From: Allobacillus saliphilus | GTDB taxonomy: Bacteria > Bacillota > Bacilli > Bacillales > Alkalibacillaceae | DNA length: 64,000 nt | Assembly (NCBI RefSeq): GCF_018138385.1 | Contig: NZ_JAGSIE010000010.1 | Location: 1 to 64,000 of the forward strand | Reading direction: 5' to 3' | Shown: in pieces, positions 38,057-47,784 of the stretch | Layout of the letters: the number at the start of each line of letters is the position of its first letter | Position numbering within the stretch: position 1 is the first letter of the stretch | Made by a program: the position numbers and the translations under genes | Notes under the pieces: model-generated | Told to the model about the DNA's origin: nothing | What the model saw: only the letters and a program-made list of their open reading frames with translations | The model's database searches: none

Positions 38057-38779
38057 TTGCTTAGTTTTTTAAAACTACTTTCATTGTTCGTCCAGCACCC
38101 TTACTTTTTTGCCCTCTATATAAAGGGACAGATTTTTCCTCAACCGCTTTCAAAAGAAGATGAAAAAAAGTACTTAGACCTTTGGCAAAATGGAGACTTG
38201 GACGCTCGCAATAAACTAATTGAACATAACTTACGACTTGTAGCGCATATCGCAAAAAAGTATGAAAATAATAAAGAAGATCAAGAAGATTTAATTTCAA
38301 TTGGTACAATCGGTCTAATCAAAGGTGTAGAAAGCTTTTCACCGGATAAAGGCACAAAGCTAGCAACCTATGTAGCAAGATGTATCGACAACGAAATACT
38401 GATGTTTCTTCGTTCCACCAAAAAAAGCAATAAAGATATGTCCCTACAAGACCCAATCGGTAATGATAAAGAAGGAAATGAGATTAGTCTTATAGACATA
38501 TTACAATCAGATCAACCTGACCTCGCTGAAAAAGTTCAGACGACGATGGAAATCGAAAAAATCTTCCAATATATTCATTTATTAAATCAGCGTGAAAAAG
38601 AAGTGATTGTAAAAAGATATGGATTAAATAATCAAAAAGAATACACACAACGAGAGATCTCTCAGTCACTTGGCATATCACGCAGCTATGTCTCTCGAAT
38701 TGAAAAACGCGCACTAATGAAAATGTTTCATGCATTTTACCGTGAAAAAGAAAAAATTAAGAAGCAAAAAGAATCCTAA
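38057..38779 (+). CDS. sigK: RNA polymerase sporulation sigma factor SigK (pro-protein)
   Basis: SigK directs late mother-cell gene expression. The 240-residue protein has a hydrophobic pro-sequence ending at L20 before [12 protein letters not shown], aligned with the B. subtilis SpoIVFB cleavage site; region 2 ([35 protein letters not shown]); and region 4 ([29 protein letters not shown]). It starts at TTG with GGGAG about eight bases upstream; a nearby ATG is out of frame and soon stops. The gene is continuous, with no skin element. Confidence 0.95.
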   Translation: MLSFLKLLSLFVQHPYFFALYIKGQIFPQPLSKEDEKKYLDLWQNGDLDARNKLIEHNLRLVAHIAKKYENNKEDQEDLISIGTIGLIKGVESFSPDKGTKLATYVARCIDNEILMFLRSTKKSNKDMSLQDPIGNDKEGNEISLIDILQSDQPDLAEKVQTTMEIEKIFQYIHLLNQREKEVIVKRYGLNNQKEYTQREISQSLGISRSYVSRIEKRALMKMFHAFYREKEKIKKQKES

Positions 38780-38827
38780 ATGTTCAATGACCGAGCAGGA
38801 TTAACTGGCATTATTTTGGCACATAAT

Positions 38828-38872
38828 AAACCCTAGACGAAGATCGGATTCATTGATCTTTATCTAGGGTTT
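38828..38872. terminator. Bidirectional terminator between sigK and mtnN
   Basis: AAACCCTAGA (38828-38837) pairs with TCTAGGGTTT (38863-38872), with an inner AGATC/GATCT pair. It serves both converging genes. Confidence 0.8.
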
Positions 38873-38875
38873 TCG

Positions 38876-39562
38876 TTATAGCATATTCAATATAAAACTC
38901 GCACTGTTTTCTGCCGCTTTCGCAAGAAATTTTTCAAAGCTAACTTCTGATGTTTTACCTGCAATGTCAGATAAAGAGCGAACAATTAAAAACGGTGTTT
39001 CGTATTGATAACAAACTTGGGCGATGGCGGCCGCCTCCATCTCTAGTGCTTTCACTTCTGGAAATCGACTGACAACTTGGCTAACACGATCAGCGTCAGA
39101 CATGAAGGTGTCAGCTGTACCTATCATCCCTACAACCTTCTGAAAATCACCTGTAAGCTCTTCCATAGAATCTTTGGCTCGTTGGATCAGTTGGTCATCT
39201 GATGTAAACACTTCCGGCATTTGTGGTATTTGACCGAACTTATAACCAAATGCGGTTGCATCAGCATCGTGGTGCAAAATCTTTTCACCGATGACGACAT
39301 CTCCAACTTCCAATGACGGATCAGTTCCACCAGCACTTCCTGTATTAATGACATAGTCGGGCTTAAAACGCTCATGTAAAATTGTGGTCGATAAAGCTGC
39401 ATTCACTTTTCCGATTCCAGACTGCAATAGAATAATCTCATGATCGCCATAGCTTCCTAGATCATATTTGCAATTTGCTATCGTTTTTGATGAGTGGATG
39501 GTTATCCGTTTTTGGATCGCTTCTACTTCTTCTTCCATTGCCCCAATAATTGCATATTTCAT
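38876..39562 (-). CDS. mtnN: 5'-methylthioadenosine/S-adenosylhomocysteine nucleosidase
   Basis: MtnN cleaves MTA and SAH, clearing products of polyamine synthesis and methylation. The 228-residue protein has the family start (MKYAIIGAMEEEV), the purine-binding TGSAGG motif, the substrate Glu in ALEMEAAAIAQVC, and the catalytic Asp in VRSLSDIAG. In B. subtilis it sits with yrrT and mccAB; those are absent here. Confidence 0.97.
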   Translation of the reverse strand: MKYAIIGAMEEEVEAIQKRITIHSSKTIANCKYDLGSYGDHEIILLQSGIGKVNAALSTTILHERFKPDYVINTGSAGGTDPSLEVGDVVIGEKILHHDADATAFGYKFGQIPQMPEVFTSDDQLIQRAKDSMEELTGDFQKVVGMIGTADTFMSDADRVSQVVSRFPEVKALEMEAAAIAQVCYQYETPFLIVRSLSDIAGKTSEVSFEKFLAKAAENSASFILNML

Positions 39563-39582
39563 TTCTAAACTCCTTAGTACTA

Positions 39583-40317
39583 TTATTCAAATCGATGTTT
39601 TTGATCGTTTTCTTCTAGAACTTTTACGAGTTGTGGTTGCCAGCCTTTATTTTCGATCCATTCTAAGTGGACACGATAGATTTCTCCATCTGTCTGGTTT
39701 TCGATCGTCGCTTCCACATAATTTGGTCTTCCGTCGCTTCCAAACCACCAATAAGTAATGTTCTCTGAATCACCGTTAATTGCCATAGCTGAAGCTTCTT
39801 CTAACTCTTGGCGGTCTTGGCTTCCTTTATTTAAATCAATAGAATGTGGTTCATTTTGATTCGTTGGGTAGGCATCCCAATTCCCTTTAATAACTTTGAT
39901 TACATTCTCTTCATTGGATTGCTCAACTTCAATGTTTTCTCCGAAGCTGCTATATTCACCTGAATCTTCTTCTGACGACTCTTCAGTTTCTTCCTCATCT
40001 GACTGTTCTTGTTCATCTGTAGATTGGTCTTCATCAGATGTTTGGTCCTCGTTACCTTCATCTGTATTCTCATTATCTTCTTCCTGGTCTGATGATCCAG
40101 TTTCGTTCGATTCTCCATCAGAAGACTCATTTAACTCCATACCTTCCTCAGAATCTGCATTTTCAGCCTCATCTTCACCAGAAAAGAAAAATAACATAGC
40201 TAGTAACAGAATTAAAATTCCTGCCAATATCAACATGTAATTGAGCATCTTTGTTGTTCTTCTTCTTTTTTCAAAACGTTCAGCTCTTGTATGTTCATTT
40301 TGATATTCATCTGCCAT
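39583..40317 (-). CDS. yrrS: YrrS-like membrane protein (DUF1510)
   Basis: The 244-residue protein has one membrane segment (about 28-46), a long Glu/Asp/Ser/Gln-rich, low-complexity linker (about 50-130), and a C-terminal domain of about 100 residues with KVIKGNWDAYPTNQNEPH and YWWFGSDGRPNYVEA. The C-terminal domain and position by greA and mtnN match YrrS. Function unknown. The ATG at 40315-40317 follows GGAGGT by seven bases. The acidic linker is longer than I recall in B. subtilis and fits a salt-adapted cell. Confidence 0.85.
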   Translation of the reverse strand: MADEYQNEHTRAERFEKRRRTTKMLNYMLILAGILILLLAMLFFFSGEDEAENADSEEGMELNESSDGESNETGSSDQEEDNENTDEGNEDQTSDEDQSTDEQEQSDEEETEESSEEDSGEYSSFGENIEVEQSNEENVIKVIKGNWDAYPTNQNEPHSIDLNKGSQDRQELEEASAMAINGDSENITYWWFGSDGRPNYVEATIENQTDGEIYRVHLEWIENKGWQPQLVKVLEENDQKHRFE

Positions 40318-40366
40318 AACACGGACCTCCACGAAATGGATTTATTTAAGTAGTTGAATATGTAAA

Positions 40367-40392
40367 TGTCCTACACAACAATGCGTAGGACA
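40367..40392 (-). terminator. Hairpin between greA and yrrS
   Basis: TGTCCTAC (40367-40374) pairs with GTAGGACA (40385-40392). Only a weak T run follows, so it may be a poor terminator or a processing stem. Confidence 0.4.
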
Positions 40393-40411
40393 ATACATAT
40401 ATAACACTTTC

Positions 40412-40888
40412 TTATTTCACTTCAGTAATTCGAACTTCCAATTCGCCACCTGGTGTAACGACGGTTACTTCTTCACCGACTTTTTTACCAAGTAAGCTTT
40501 GTGCCATCGGGGAATCATTTGAAATTCGACCCTCAAAAGGATCCGCTTCCGCACTTCCGACAATTTGATATTCTTCTTCGTCTCCGTCTGGTAATTCAAC
40601 GAATTTAACAGTTTTACCTAACTGGACAATATCCGATACGTTTTCATCATTTTCAATAATGACAGCATAGCGAAGCATCGTCTCAATTTGAGAAATCCGG
40701 GATTCAACAAATGCTTGTTCATCTTTCGCTGAATCATATTCAGAGTTCTCGGATAAGTCACCAAAATCCCTAGCTATTTTAATGCGTTCAACCACTTCTG
40801 GTCGTCGAACGGTAATTAAATCATTTAATTCATCTTCTAGCTTCTTTTTCCCTTCTTCTGTCATAAAAAACTGTTTCTCTTCTGCCAT
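40412..40888 (-). CDS. greA: Transcription elongation factor GreA
   Basis: GreA rescues backtracked RNA polymerase by stimulating transcript cleavage. The 158-residue protein has an N-terminal coiled coil ([36 protein letters not shown] with the acidic tip) and a C-terminal FKBP-like domain ([20 protein letters not shown]). The ATG at 40886-40888 follows GAGGTG by six bases. Confidence 0.98.
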   Translation of the reverse strand: MAEEKQFFMTEEGKKKLEDELNDLITVRRPEVVERIKIARDFGDLSENSEYDSAKDEQAFVESRISQIETMLRYAVIIENDENVSDIVQLGKTVKFVELPDGDEEEYQIVGSAEADPFEGRISNDSPMAQSLLGKKVGEEVTVVTPGGELEVRITEVK

Positions 40889-40936
40889 TTCTAACACCTC
40901 TTTATATTTTCTAATCTGTTTGTCACTAATCCATTG

Positions 40937-41569
40937 TTATGAATGTTTGTCCTCAATAATACTTTTAATTTTTGTTGTCAATAAGTCGATTGCAACGTAG
41001 TTATGGCCGCCTTCTGGAATAATAATGTCTGCATACCTCTTTGCTGGCTCGACAAATTGCAGATGCATCGGTCTCACTACATTGACATATTGATCAATGA
41101 CAGATTCAATCGATCTACCACGTTCATTGATATCTCGCATCATTCTACGAATAATTCGTAAGTCAGAATCCGTATCAACGAATACTTTGATATCCATCAT
41201 CTCACGTAATCTTTCGTCTTCAAGGACTAAAATTCCTTCTAAAATGATAACATCTTTTGGTTCAACGGTAATTGTTTCGTCAGACCTTGTATGCATTTCG
41301 TAATTATATACCGGCTTTTCAATCGATTGACGATCTAATAGCTTCTGTAAATCTTCCCTTAGCAGGTCATTGTCAAATGCTAGTGGGTGGTCATAATTTG
41401 TTTTTAATCTTTCCTCAAACGGTAAATGCGATTGATCCTTATAGTAATAGTCTTGTTCAATCACTAGCATGGAAGTATCTTTGAATTGATCATAAATTGC
41501 TCTTGTTACAGTCGTTTTTCCTGAGCCGCTTCCTCCAGCGACACCAATTATAATAGGTTTCTTGCTCAC
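40937..41569 (-). CDS. udk: Uridine kinase
   Basis: Udk phosphorylates uridine and cytidine for pyrimidine salvage. The 210-residue protein has a P-loop ([19 protein letters not shown]), the substrate region [10 protein letters not shown] and [19 protein letters not shown]. It lies 20 bases after trmR and about 50 before greA. Confidence 0.98.
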   Translation of the reverse strand: MSKKPIIIGVAGGSGSGKTTVTRAIYDQFKDTSMLVIEQDYYYKDQSHLPFEERLKTNYDHPLAFDNDLLREDLQKLLDRQSIEKPVYNYEMHTRSDETITVEPKDVIILEGILVLEDERLREMMDIKVFVDTDSDLRIIRRMMRDINERGRSIESVIDQYVNVVRPMHLQFVEPAKRYADIIIPEGGHNYVAIDLLTTKIKSIIEDKHS

Positions 41570-41588
41570 GGGAATCCGAAGCCCCTTT

Positions 41589-42227
41589 CTAGTTTGTCTG
41601 TTTTATTGCCACTGCGATTCCATCTCCGGTTTCTACAATCGTCGTCTCAAAACGTTCATCGTTCATCAACCATTGATTAAAGGAGTTTATTTTGGAACCT
41701 AGCTTGGATAACCGTTTGGATTCATTATTCTCTCCAGAAACATATCCCTTAAATAATACATTGTCAACTACCAATAAGCCATTCTTTTTTAAGAAAGGTG
41801 CTGTATAGTCTACAAAATCTTTGTTTTTCCCTTTGGCCGCATCAATTAAAACAAAATCAAATGGCTCATCTTCTGTTCGATCATTTAAATAATCGATTGC
41901 GTCTTGATGTATGGCGTTTATCTGTTTTTCATAATTGAATGTTTGTATGTTTTTAATAGCTTGTCGATACCTAGTTTCATCGACTTCCAAGGTTGTTACA
42001 TGAATACTCGGATCTACTTTCGCCATCTGTATGGCGGAATAGCCGATTGCTGTTCCAATCTCAAGAATTTTTTTAGGCCGATGAATTCGAATCAACTGTT
42101 TGATGAATTGGATGCCGTCAACTTCCATAATCGGCACATGATGCTCTACTGCATATTCTGTAATTTTCTGTAGTTCAGAGTCGGATCCTTCATACAATGA
42201 CTGGATGTAACTTTGCGAAGCACGCAT
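41589..42227 (-). CDS. trmR: tRNA 5-hydroxyuridine methyltransferase TrmR (YrrM type)
   Basis: The 212-residue protein is an O-methyltransferase 3 family member with SAM motifs ([45 protein letters not shown]). B. subtilis YrrM (TrmR) methylates 5-hydroxyuridine at tRNA position 34 to mo5U. The ATG at 42225-42227 lies six bases after GGAGG. In B. subtilis the U32-family genes yrrN and yrrO (trhP1/trhP2), which help make the hydroxyuridine, lie between yrrM and udk; here udk follows directly. Confidence 0.88.
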   Translation of the reverse strand: MRASQSYIQSLYEGSDSELQKITEYAVEHHVPIMEVDGIQFIKQLIRIHRPKKILEIGTAIGYSAIQMAKVDPSIHVTTLEVDETRYRQAIKNIQTFNYEKQINAIHQDAIDYLNDRTEDEPFDFVLIDAAKGKNKDFVDYTAPFLKKNGLLVVDNVLFKGYVSGENNESKRLSKLGSKINSFNQWLMNDERFETTIVETGDGIAVAIKQTN

Positions 42228-42282
42228 GACTTTCCTCCAACAGTGCATTATTCTTCAATTCCGTTATTTTATCATAAAAAAA

Positions 42283-42310
42283 GGTGGGAACGCGAATTCC
42301 AGGCGCTCCC
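42283..42310 (-). terminator. Terminator after mltG
   Basis: GGGAGCGC and GCGTTCCC on the minus strand form the stem (42286-42293 with 42303-42310), followed by ACC and seven Ts. It separates mltG from trmR-udk. Confidence 0.8.
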
Positions 42311-42325
42311 TAACAATTCTGTCCA

Positions 42326-43459
42326 TTAATCTTTCGGCGGACGATATTCTTGAATATTTTGTTCATGTTCAGCAAATGTTTCTGCATAATAAACTTCGCC
42401 TTCATACGATGCAACAAAATAAAGATATTCATGTTCTTCAGGATTCAATGCCGCTTCCATCGAATTTTGATGGAAATTGGCAATCGGTCCAATTGGTAAG
42501 CCTGTAATATAATATGTGTTATAAGGAGATTCAATCTCCAAATCGGAATATAACACACGCTCCTTATGTTCGCCATGGGCGTATAATGCGGTAGGATCCG
42601 TCTGCAGTTTCATACCATCTTCTAAACGATTATAAAAAACGCCAGAAATCATTTTTCGGTCTTCCTTACTACCAGCCTCTCGCTCAAGTAATGATGCCAT
42701 TGTAATGGCTTCATGAACATTAAACTCCGATGCTTCTATTTGGCTCATAAACGGCTGTAATTGATTGGAAGTTTCAGTCAACATCATATTAACTACATCA
42801 TCAATCGTTAAATCTTCTTGATAGACCGGATACGTAATGGCATATAAATAACCTTCAAGTGGATACCTAATTTCATCCTGTAAAATATCTTCTCCAAGAA
42901 TCGTAGGATATCTTCCCATTAGCGATTGGATATACTCACGATCTTGCATTTTATCTAAAAACTCTTCTTCATTGATTGGCGTCTCTTTATCCAAACGGGC
43001 CGCGATTTGTTCCACTGTGAACCCTTCTGGAATGGTTATCGTGTACAAAGGATCGACGAGTATCTTACCTGTCTTTAACGTTTCAATGATTTTATCAAGC
43101 TCCATATTCTGTGCCAATAAATACTCACCAGCTTGGAAGCCCGATTCATTTTTGAATTTCACATACAAACGAAAGATTAAGCTATTATTAATGATATCCT
43201 TTTCCTCAAGTATGCTGGCAATCCCTTCTGTACTTGTACCTAATGGGATCTCTACTTCGATAATCTCATTATTATCAGGGTCGACTGGACTTAGACCCTT
43301 GTCTATGTAGTTATATATAGACATTCCACCAATGATTAAACCGATGATCACAAAGAGAAGAATAGTTATAATCCATTTCCGTGCAATCTTTGCTTCCCAT
43401 ATTCGTTTTTTCTTTACTTCTTTATAGGTTAATTTTGAATCATCATTGGAAGTTGACAT
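42326..43459 (-). CDS. mltG: Endolytic murein transglycosylase MltG
   Basis: MltG cuts nascent glycan strands and is thought to set their length. The 377-residue protein has a cytoplasmic N-terminus, one membrane segment (about 30-52), a LysM-like domain (about 120-160) and the YceG catalytic domain with the Glu in ASLLEREAGSKEDRKMISG and FYNRLEDGMKLQTDPT. It is called yrrL in B. subtilis and lies between yrzB and yrrM, as here. Confidence 0.96.
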   Translation of the reverse strand: MSTSNDDSKLTYKEVKKKRIWEAKIARKWIITILLFVIIGLIIGGMSIYNYIDKGLSPVDPDNNEIIEVEIPLGTSTEGIASILEEKDIINNSLIFRLYVKFKNESGFQAGEYLLAQNMELDKIIETLKTGKILVDPLYTITIPEGFTVEQIAARLDKETPINEEEFLDKMQDREYIQSLMGRYPTILGEDILQDEIRYPLEGYLYAITYPVYQEDLTIDDVVNMMLTETSNQLQPFMSQIEASEFNVHEAITMASLLEREAGSKEDRKMISGVFYNRLEDGMKLQTDPTALYAHGEHKERVLYSDLEIESPYNTYYITGLPIGPIANFHQNSMEAALNPEEHEYLYFVASYEGEVYYAETFAEHEQNIQEYRPPKD

Positions 43460-43642
43460 TTTCTCTTCCCCCTATCTACCCGCTTCATTATAAAGTATTC
43501 ATGAAATAATTTCTATAATTTCAGTAGAGTTTCCAAAAAATTGTCTAATAAATTGTCCTGCATAAAAAAATTGGTACGTTGAAATAGGGTGAAATATAAT
43601 GCGATCGATCTTGTAAATGCGCTCACAAAAAATTAATCTATA

Positions 43643-43675
43643 AAAAAAGCCGGTCCTTGATGGACTCGGCTTTTC
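43643..43675 (-). terminator. Terminator after the alaS-ireB-ruvX-yrzB operon
   Basis: AAAAGCCGAGTCC pairs with GGACCGGCTTTT on the minus strand (one mismatch), followed by Ts. It ends the operon before mltG; the 140 bases between it and mltG hold no recognisable gene. Confidence 0.85.
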
Positions 43676-43692
43676 TAGATCAATGAACCATC

Positions 43693-43983
43693 TTACTCTG
43701 TATCTTCTTCTTCTGAAAAAGTCGCGAGCATTTCTTCGACCATTTCCCATTCTTCATCCGTTTCGATCTCGTAAAGAGCCATGTCATCTTCATTTTCATC
43801 GCTTTCTTCATAGCGGAATGCATAAACTTCTACTTCATCTTCATCCACTTGATCGGAAGGGACAACGACGATATATGACTTTTCTGTTTCATCTACATCA
43901 AACGAGAACAACACATCAAAAAGATGTTCCTCACCATTTTCGTCCGGAATAATAATTCGTTCTTTCTCTTCCATTTTCAACAC
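43693..43983 (-). CDS. yrzB: DUF1292 protein YrzB
   Basis: The 96-residue, strongly acidic protein (IIIPDENGEEHLFDVLFSF; SYIVVVPSD; EDDMALYEIETDEEW) is the DUF1292 family protein that follows ruvX in many Firmicutes. Function unknown. It is the last gene of the alaS operon, six bases after ruvX. Confidence 0.92.
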   Translation of the reverse strand: MLKMEEKERIIIPDENGEEHLFDVLFSFDVDETEKSYIVVVPSDQVDEDEVEVYAFRYEESDENEDDMALYEIETDEEWEMVEEMLATFSEEEDTE

Positions 43984-43989
43984 TCCTTT

Positions 43990-44409
43990 TTAGTTGGATT
44001 GATCCAGAAAACCTTGCAGGATCAATACGGCTGCCATTTTATCAATGACTTTTTTCCTCTTTTTACGACTCATATCTGCTTCAAGTAGCACGCGTTCAGC
44101 AGCCATTGATGTCAATCGTTCATCCCAAAGAACCGTTTCGATACCAAGTTCATTTTCAAGAAACGCGGCAAATCTTTTTGACGCTTCTCCACGGTCACCA
44201 ATTGTTCCATTCATATGTTTGGGGAGACCGACGACAGCTTTGCTAATTTCGTGTTCTTTGATGATTGCCTCCATTTTGGGCAATATTTGTTCAAAACCTG
44301 CATGCTCATCCCAAGAAATTGTTTCAATTCCTTGAGCTGTGAAGTGTAGGGCATCAGAGACAGCAACCCCGATGGTTTTCTCCCCAACATCTAATCCTAA
44401 TATCCTCAT
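43990..44409 (-). CDS. ruvX: Putative pre-16S rRNA nuclease / Holliday junction resolvase-like YqgF
   Basis: The 139-residue RNase H-like protein has the metal-binding Asp in [34 protein letters not shown] and [14 protein letters not shown]. The family (YqgF/RuvX, yrrK) has been linked to 16S rRNA 5'-end maturation and to recombination. It overlaps ireB by four bases. Confidence 0.96.
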   Translation of the reverse strand: MRILGLDVGEKTIGVAVSDALHFTAQGIETISWDEHAGFEQILPKMEAIIKEHEISKAVVGLPKHMNGTIGDRGEASKRFAAFLENELGIETVLWDERLTSMAAERVLLEADMSRKKRKKVIDKMAAVLILQGFLDQSN

Positions 44410-44678
44410 CTATTATCCTCTTTATTCGTTTTTAAGTAGTGCTTGACCACTTCCTCAATCAACTCATCCCGTTCAACTTTTCGAATCATATTCCGTGCAT
44501 CTCGATGACGAGGGATGTAAGCAGGATCTCCTGACAATAGATAGCCGACAATTTGATTAATCGGATTATAGCCTTTTTCTTCAAGCGACTCATACACAGA
44601 ATGCAAAATTTCATTTACGACTTGTTCTTGAGAGTCATCAGCAAACTGGAACTTCATCGTATGGTCTTGATTATCCAT
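44406..44678 (-). CDS. ireB: IreB family regulatory phosphoprotein
   Basis: The 90-residue protein ([40 protein letters not shown]) matches the UPF0297/IreB family, yrzL in B. subtilis. In Enterococcus IreB is a substrate of the Ser/Thr kinase IreK. The alaS-ireB-ruvX-yrzB order is highly conserved. Confidence 0.95.
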   Translation of the reverse strand: MDNQDHTMKFQFADDSQEQVVNEILHSVYESLEEKGYNPINQIVGYLLSGDPAYIPRHRDARNMIRKVERDELIEEVVKHYLKTNKEDNR

Positions 44679-44727
44679 AATTGATCCCCCTCATTTCTAC
44701 TTACCTTCATTATAAACGTAAATGCGT

Positions 44728-47367
44728 TCAAGAAGAAACATTTTTAATGTAGTCTTTTGCTGATTCTAATGCTTCATCAATTTTTTCAGGGTTTTTACCG
44801 CCTGCTTGAGCCATGTCTGGACGGCCTCCACCGCCACCTCCGCAAATAATGGCTGCTTGTTTAACCATGTTTCCGGCATGGTATCCCTTTTTCACTAAAT
44901 CATCTGATACGCTACCTGCTAATTGAACCTTTTCACCATTTTCAATGGCTAACAAAATGATTCCAGACGTTAATTGCTGTTTAAATTCATCTACCATTTG
45001 TCTGAGTGCATTCATATCCTTTACATTAACTTTCGCTGCTAATAGTGAAATACCTTCTACATTTTCGGTCTGTTCGATTAACTCGGCTGCTTCGACATTC
45101 GCTAAACGGGCTGATAAAGATTCATTTTCTTTTTGTAATGACTTGATTTCAGCAAATAATGATTCTATTCGATTTGGAACTTGATCTTCCTTCGTCTTGA
45201 GCAAGTTTGCTGCTTGATGTAAATAGGCTTGTTTATCTTCAAAAAATTCGAAAGCGCCTTTGCTTGTTTTTGCTTCAATACGTCTCGTTCCTGCACCAAT
45301 ACCAGATTCAGAAATAATCTTGAATAAGCCAATTTCCGCCGTATTTGTAACATGGCAACCACCACATAGCTCAAGGCTGTATTCACCAATAGAGACGACA
45401 CGAACTTCTTTTCCGTATTTTTCACCAAATAGAGCCATCGCACCCATTTTCTTGGCTTCTTCTATATCATGGTAACTAACACGAACATGAATAGATTCCC
45501 AAATTTTTTCATTCACGTTTTTCTCAATTTCACTCAGCTCTTCTTCCGAGACTGCATTGAAATGAGAAAAATCGAATCGCAATCGATCGGGTGCAACCAG
45601 TGAGCCTGATTGATTAACGTGGTCACCTAATACATCCTTAAGCGCTTGGTGTAATAAGTGTGTCGCTGTATGGTTTTTAATAATTTTTTTTCGTTTTGAT
45701 TTATTGACCTCTGCAGTAACCACATCTTGGGTGCGCAATATACCTTCATCTACTTTAATACGGTGAAGATTTTGGCCATTTGGTGCTTTTTGGACGTCCA
45801 ATACGAGAGCCTTTCCTTGCTCAGATTGGATTATACCTTCATCAGCTACCTGTCCTCCACTTTCTGCATAAAACGGTGTTTCTTTGAGGAATAGATAAAC
45901 TTCATCGCCTTGTTTCACTTCATGCACTTCTTGCTTGTCTTTAATCAACGCTGCAATAGTTGTATCCACCTTCAATTGATCATACCCTGTAAATTCACTG
46001 CTTACATGAATTTCTCTAAGAACTTGATCTTGAACTTGCATGGAATCAACATTTTGTCGAGCATCTCGTGCACGTTGGCGCTGCGCTGCCATTTCTTTCT
46101 CAAATCCAGCTTCGTCAATTTCAAAACCTTCATCTTGGATGTACTCTTCCGTCAATTCTTTCGGAAATCCGTACGTGTCATATAGCACAAACACTTCGTT
46201 GCCCGGAAAAATATAACTTCCTTTTTCTTTCTCTTGCTTCATGATTTTTTCTAAAATGGCAAGTCCCTCTTGAAGTGTTTCATGAAATCGTTCCTCTTCC
46301 GTCCGGATGACATTTTGAATGAAATCACTTTTTTCACTGACTTCTGGATAAAAGTCTTTCATAATATTTGCAACGACTTCAACCAACTGATGAATAAATG
46401 GTTGGCCCATACCCAACTCTTTAGAAAAACGCACTGCTCTACGTAATAGTCTTCTTAAGACATAACCTCTTCCTTCATTTGAAGGTAATGCTCCATCTCC
46501 AATTGCAAATGCGACGGTTCTTACATGGTCAGCAACGACTTTAAATGCTGTATCGACTTCTTTTGATCTACCATACGTTTTTCCACTGATGGTTTCAATT
46601 TTTTCAAGGATGGGTTTAAATAAATCCGTCTCAAAATTCGTTGGTGTGTCTTGAATGACAGAAACAATTCGTTCTAAGCCCATACCCGTATCAATGTTTT
46701 TATTCGGCAACGGTGTGTACGTATGATCTGGATTATGGTTGAACTGAGAGAATACTAAGTTCCAAATCTCCAAATAACGTTCATTTTCACCGCCTGGATA
46801 AAGCTCTGGATCTTTGGGATCGTTTCCATATTTCTCTCCACGATCGTAAAAGATTTCTGAGTTTGGACCGCTTGGACCTTCTCCGATGTCCCAGAAATTC
46901 TCTTCAATCCGAATAATTTTTTCTACAGGAAGTCCAATTTTTTCTGCCCAAATCTTGTACGCTTCTTCGTCTTCTGGGTGAACAGTAACTGACAATTTTT
47001 CCGGATCAAATCCAATCCAATCTTTACTCGTGAGAAATTCCCATGCCCACTCAATTGCTTCTTCTTTAAAATACTCACCAATTGAAAAGTTGCCGAGCAT
47101 TTCAAAAAATGTGTGGTGTCTTGCCGTAAATCCTACATTTTCAATGTCGTTTGTTCGGATTGCCTTTTGAGCGTTGACGATTCTAGGATTATCAGGGATT
47201 ACTCGACCATCAAAATATTTCTTTAACGTTGCAACCCCACTATTAATCCATAATAAAGTCGGGTCTTCATGGGGAACCAACGACCGGCTTGGTTCAACAG
47301 CGTGATTTTTTTCTTGAAAGAAATCTAAAAACATTTGTCTTACTTCACTTGACGTCAATAATTTCAT
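44728..47367 (-). CDS. alaS: Alanyl-tRNA synthetase
   Basis: AlaRS charges tRNA-Ala and edits mischarged Ser and Gly. The 879-residue protein has the class II core ([38 protein letters not shown]), a tRNA recognition region, the editing domain ([32 protein letters not shown]) and the C-terminal C-Ala domain ([20 protein letters not shown]). It is controlled by a T-box about 420 bases upstream. A repeat element lies between that T-box and the ATG, so the leader is unusually long. Confidence 0.99.
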   Translation of the reverse strand: MKLLTSSEVRQMFLDFFQEKNHAVEPSRSLVPHEDPTLLWINSGVATLKKYFDGRVIPDNPRIVNAQKAIRTNDIENVGFTARHHTFFEMLGNFSIGEYFKEEAIEWAWEFLTSKDWIGFDPEKLSVTVHPEDEEAYKIWAEKIGLPVEKIIRIEENFWDIGEGPSGPNSEIFYDRGEKYGNDPKDPELYPGGENERYLEIWNLVFSQFNHNPDHTYTPLPNKNIDTGMGLERIVSVIQDTPTNFETDLFKPILEKIETISGKTYGRSKEVDTAFKVVADHVRTVAFAIGDGALPSNEGRGYVLRRLLRRAVRFSKELGMGQPFIHQLVEVVANIMKDFYPEVSEKSDFIQNVIRTEEERFHETLQEGLAILEKIMKQEKEKGSYIFPGNEVFVLYDTYGFPKELTEEYIQDEGFEIDEAGFEKEMAAQRQRARDARQNVDSMQVQDQVLREIHVSSEFTGYDQLKVDTTIAALIKDKQEVHEVKQGDEVYLFLKETPFYAESGGQVADEGIIQSEQGKALVLDVQKAPNGQNLHRIKVDEGILRTQDVVTAEVNKSKRKKIIKNHTATHLLHQALKDVLGDHVNQSGSLVAPDRLRFDFSHFNAVSEEELSEIEKNVNEKIWESIHVRVSYHDIEEAKKMGAMALFGEKYGKEVRVVSIGEYSLELCGGCHVTNTAEIGLFKIISESGIGAGTRRIEAKTSKGAFEFFEDKQAYLHQAANLLKTKEDQVPNRIESLFAEIKSLQKENESLSARLANVEAAELIEQTENVEGISLLAAKVNVKDMNALRQMVDEFKQQLTSGIILLAIENGEKVQLAGSVSDDLVKKGYHAGNMVKQAAIICGGGGGGRPDMAQAGGKNPEKIDEALESAKDYIKNVSS

Positions 47368-47400
47368 CGTTCTTCCTCCTCAAGGATTTCGTAATATAAA

Positions 47401-47768
47401 GCTTTGTTAAAATCTGTTGTTAATCTTGTGATTCACGATCGATTTTTCACGATTTATCGGCGGCTTCGCTTAGGGTTTCGACGGCTTCACAGGGTTTTTC
47501 GGTGGCTTTGATCGATTTTTCGACGGCTTCGATCGGTTTTTCGGCGGCTTCGATCGACTTTTCGGCGGCTTCGATCGACTTTTCGACGGCTTCGATCGAC
47601 TTTTCGACGGCTTCGATCGACTTTTCGGCGGCTCCGCTTGGTTTTTCGACGGCTTCGATCGGTTTTTCAGCAGTGCTTTTAGCGGAAGTTCTTTTAGTTC
47701 ATGATCCGCTGAAGTCGTCCCCGACACGATTCACAATTCAATAACTCAGTGCTACATCATTAAGAATT
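47401..47768. repeat. Terminal-inverted-repeat element copy carrying a 21-bp array, in the alaS leader
   Basis: The left end (GCTTTGTTAAAATCTGTTGT, 47401 on) and the right flank (TCACAATTCAATAACTCAGT, GCTACATCATTA) match the element at 31789-31993. The GC-rich core is replaced by a 21-bp tandem array, and the right terminal repeat is lost. It lies between the alaS T-box terminator and the alaS start codon. Confidence 0.8.
47458..47667. repeat. 21-bp tandem array, 10 units
   Basis: Ten consecutive 21-bp units have the consensus CGACGGCTTCGATCGACTTT plus T, followed by a degenerate unit to about 47690. Most units contain the palindrome CGATCG. Frames are open on both strands (heptapeptides such as KPSKSRS or FSTASID), but no ribosome site or homologue supports a protein. 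The unit sequence is unrelated to the 5091-5342 array although the period is identical. Confidence 0.9.
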
Positions 47769-47784
47769 TAAATTGTGCCAAATA

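Noticed and set aside
39900-40240. Separate frames in the acidic region of yrrS
   Set aside because: They result from the GAA/GAT/TCT-rich low-complexity linker on the coding strand and have no start signals.
47470-47744. Lys/Pro/Ser-rich heptapeptide-repeat frames over the second array
   Set aside because: Same reasoning as for the first array; they also lie in the alaS leader inside a repeat element.
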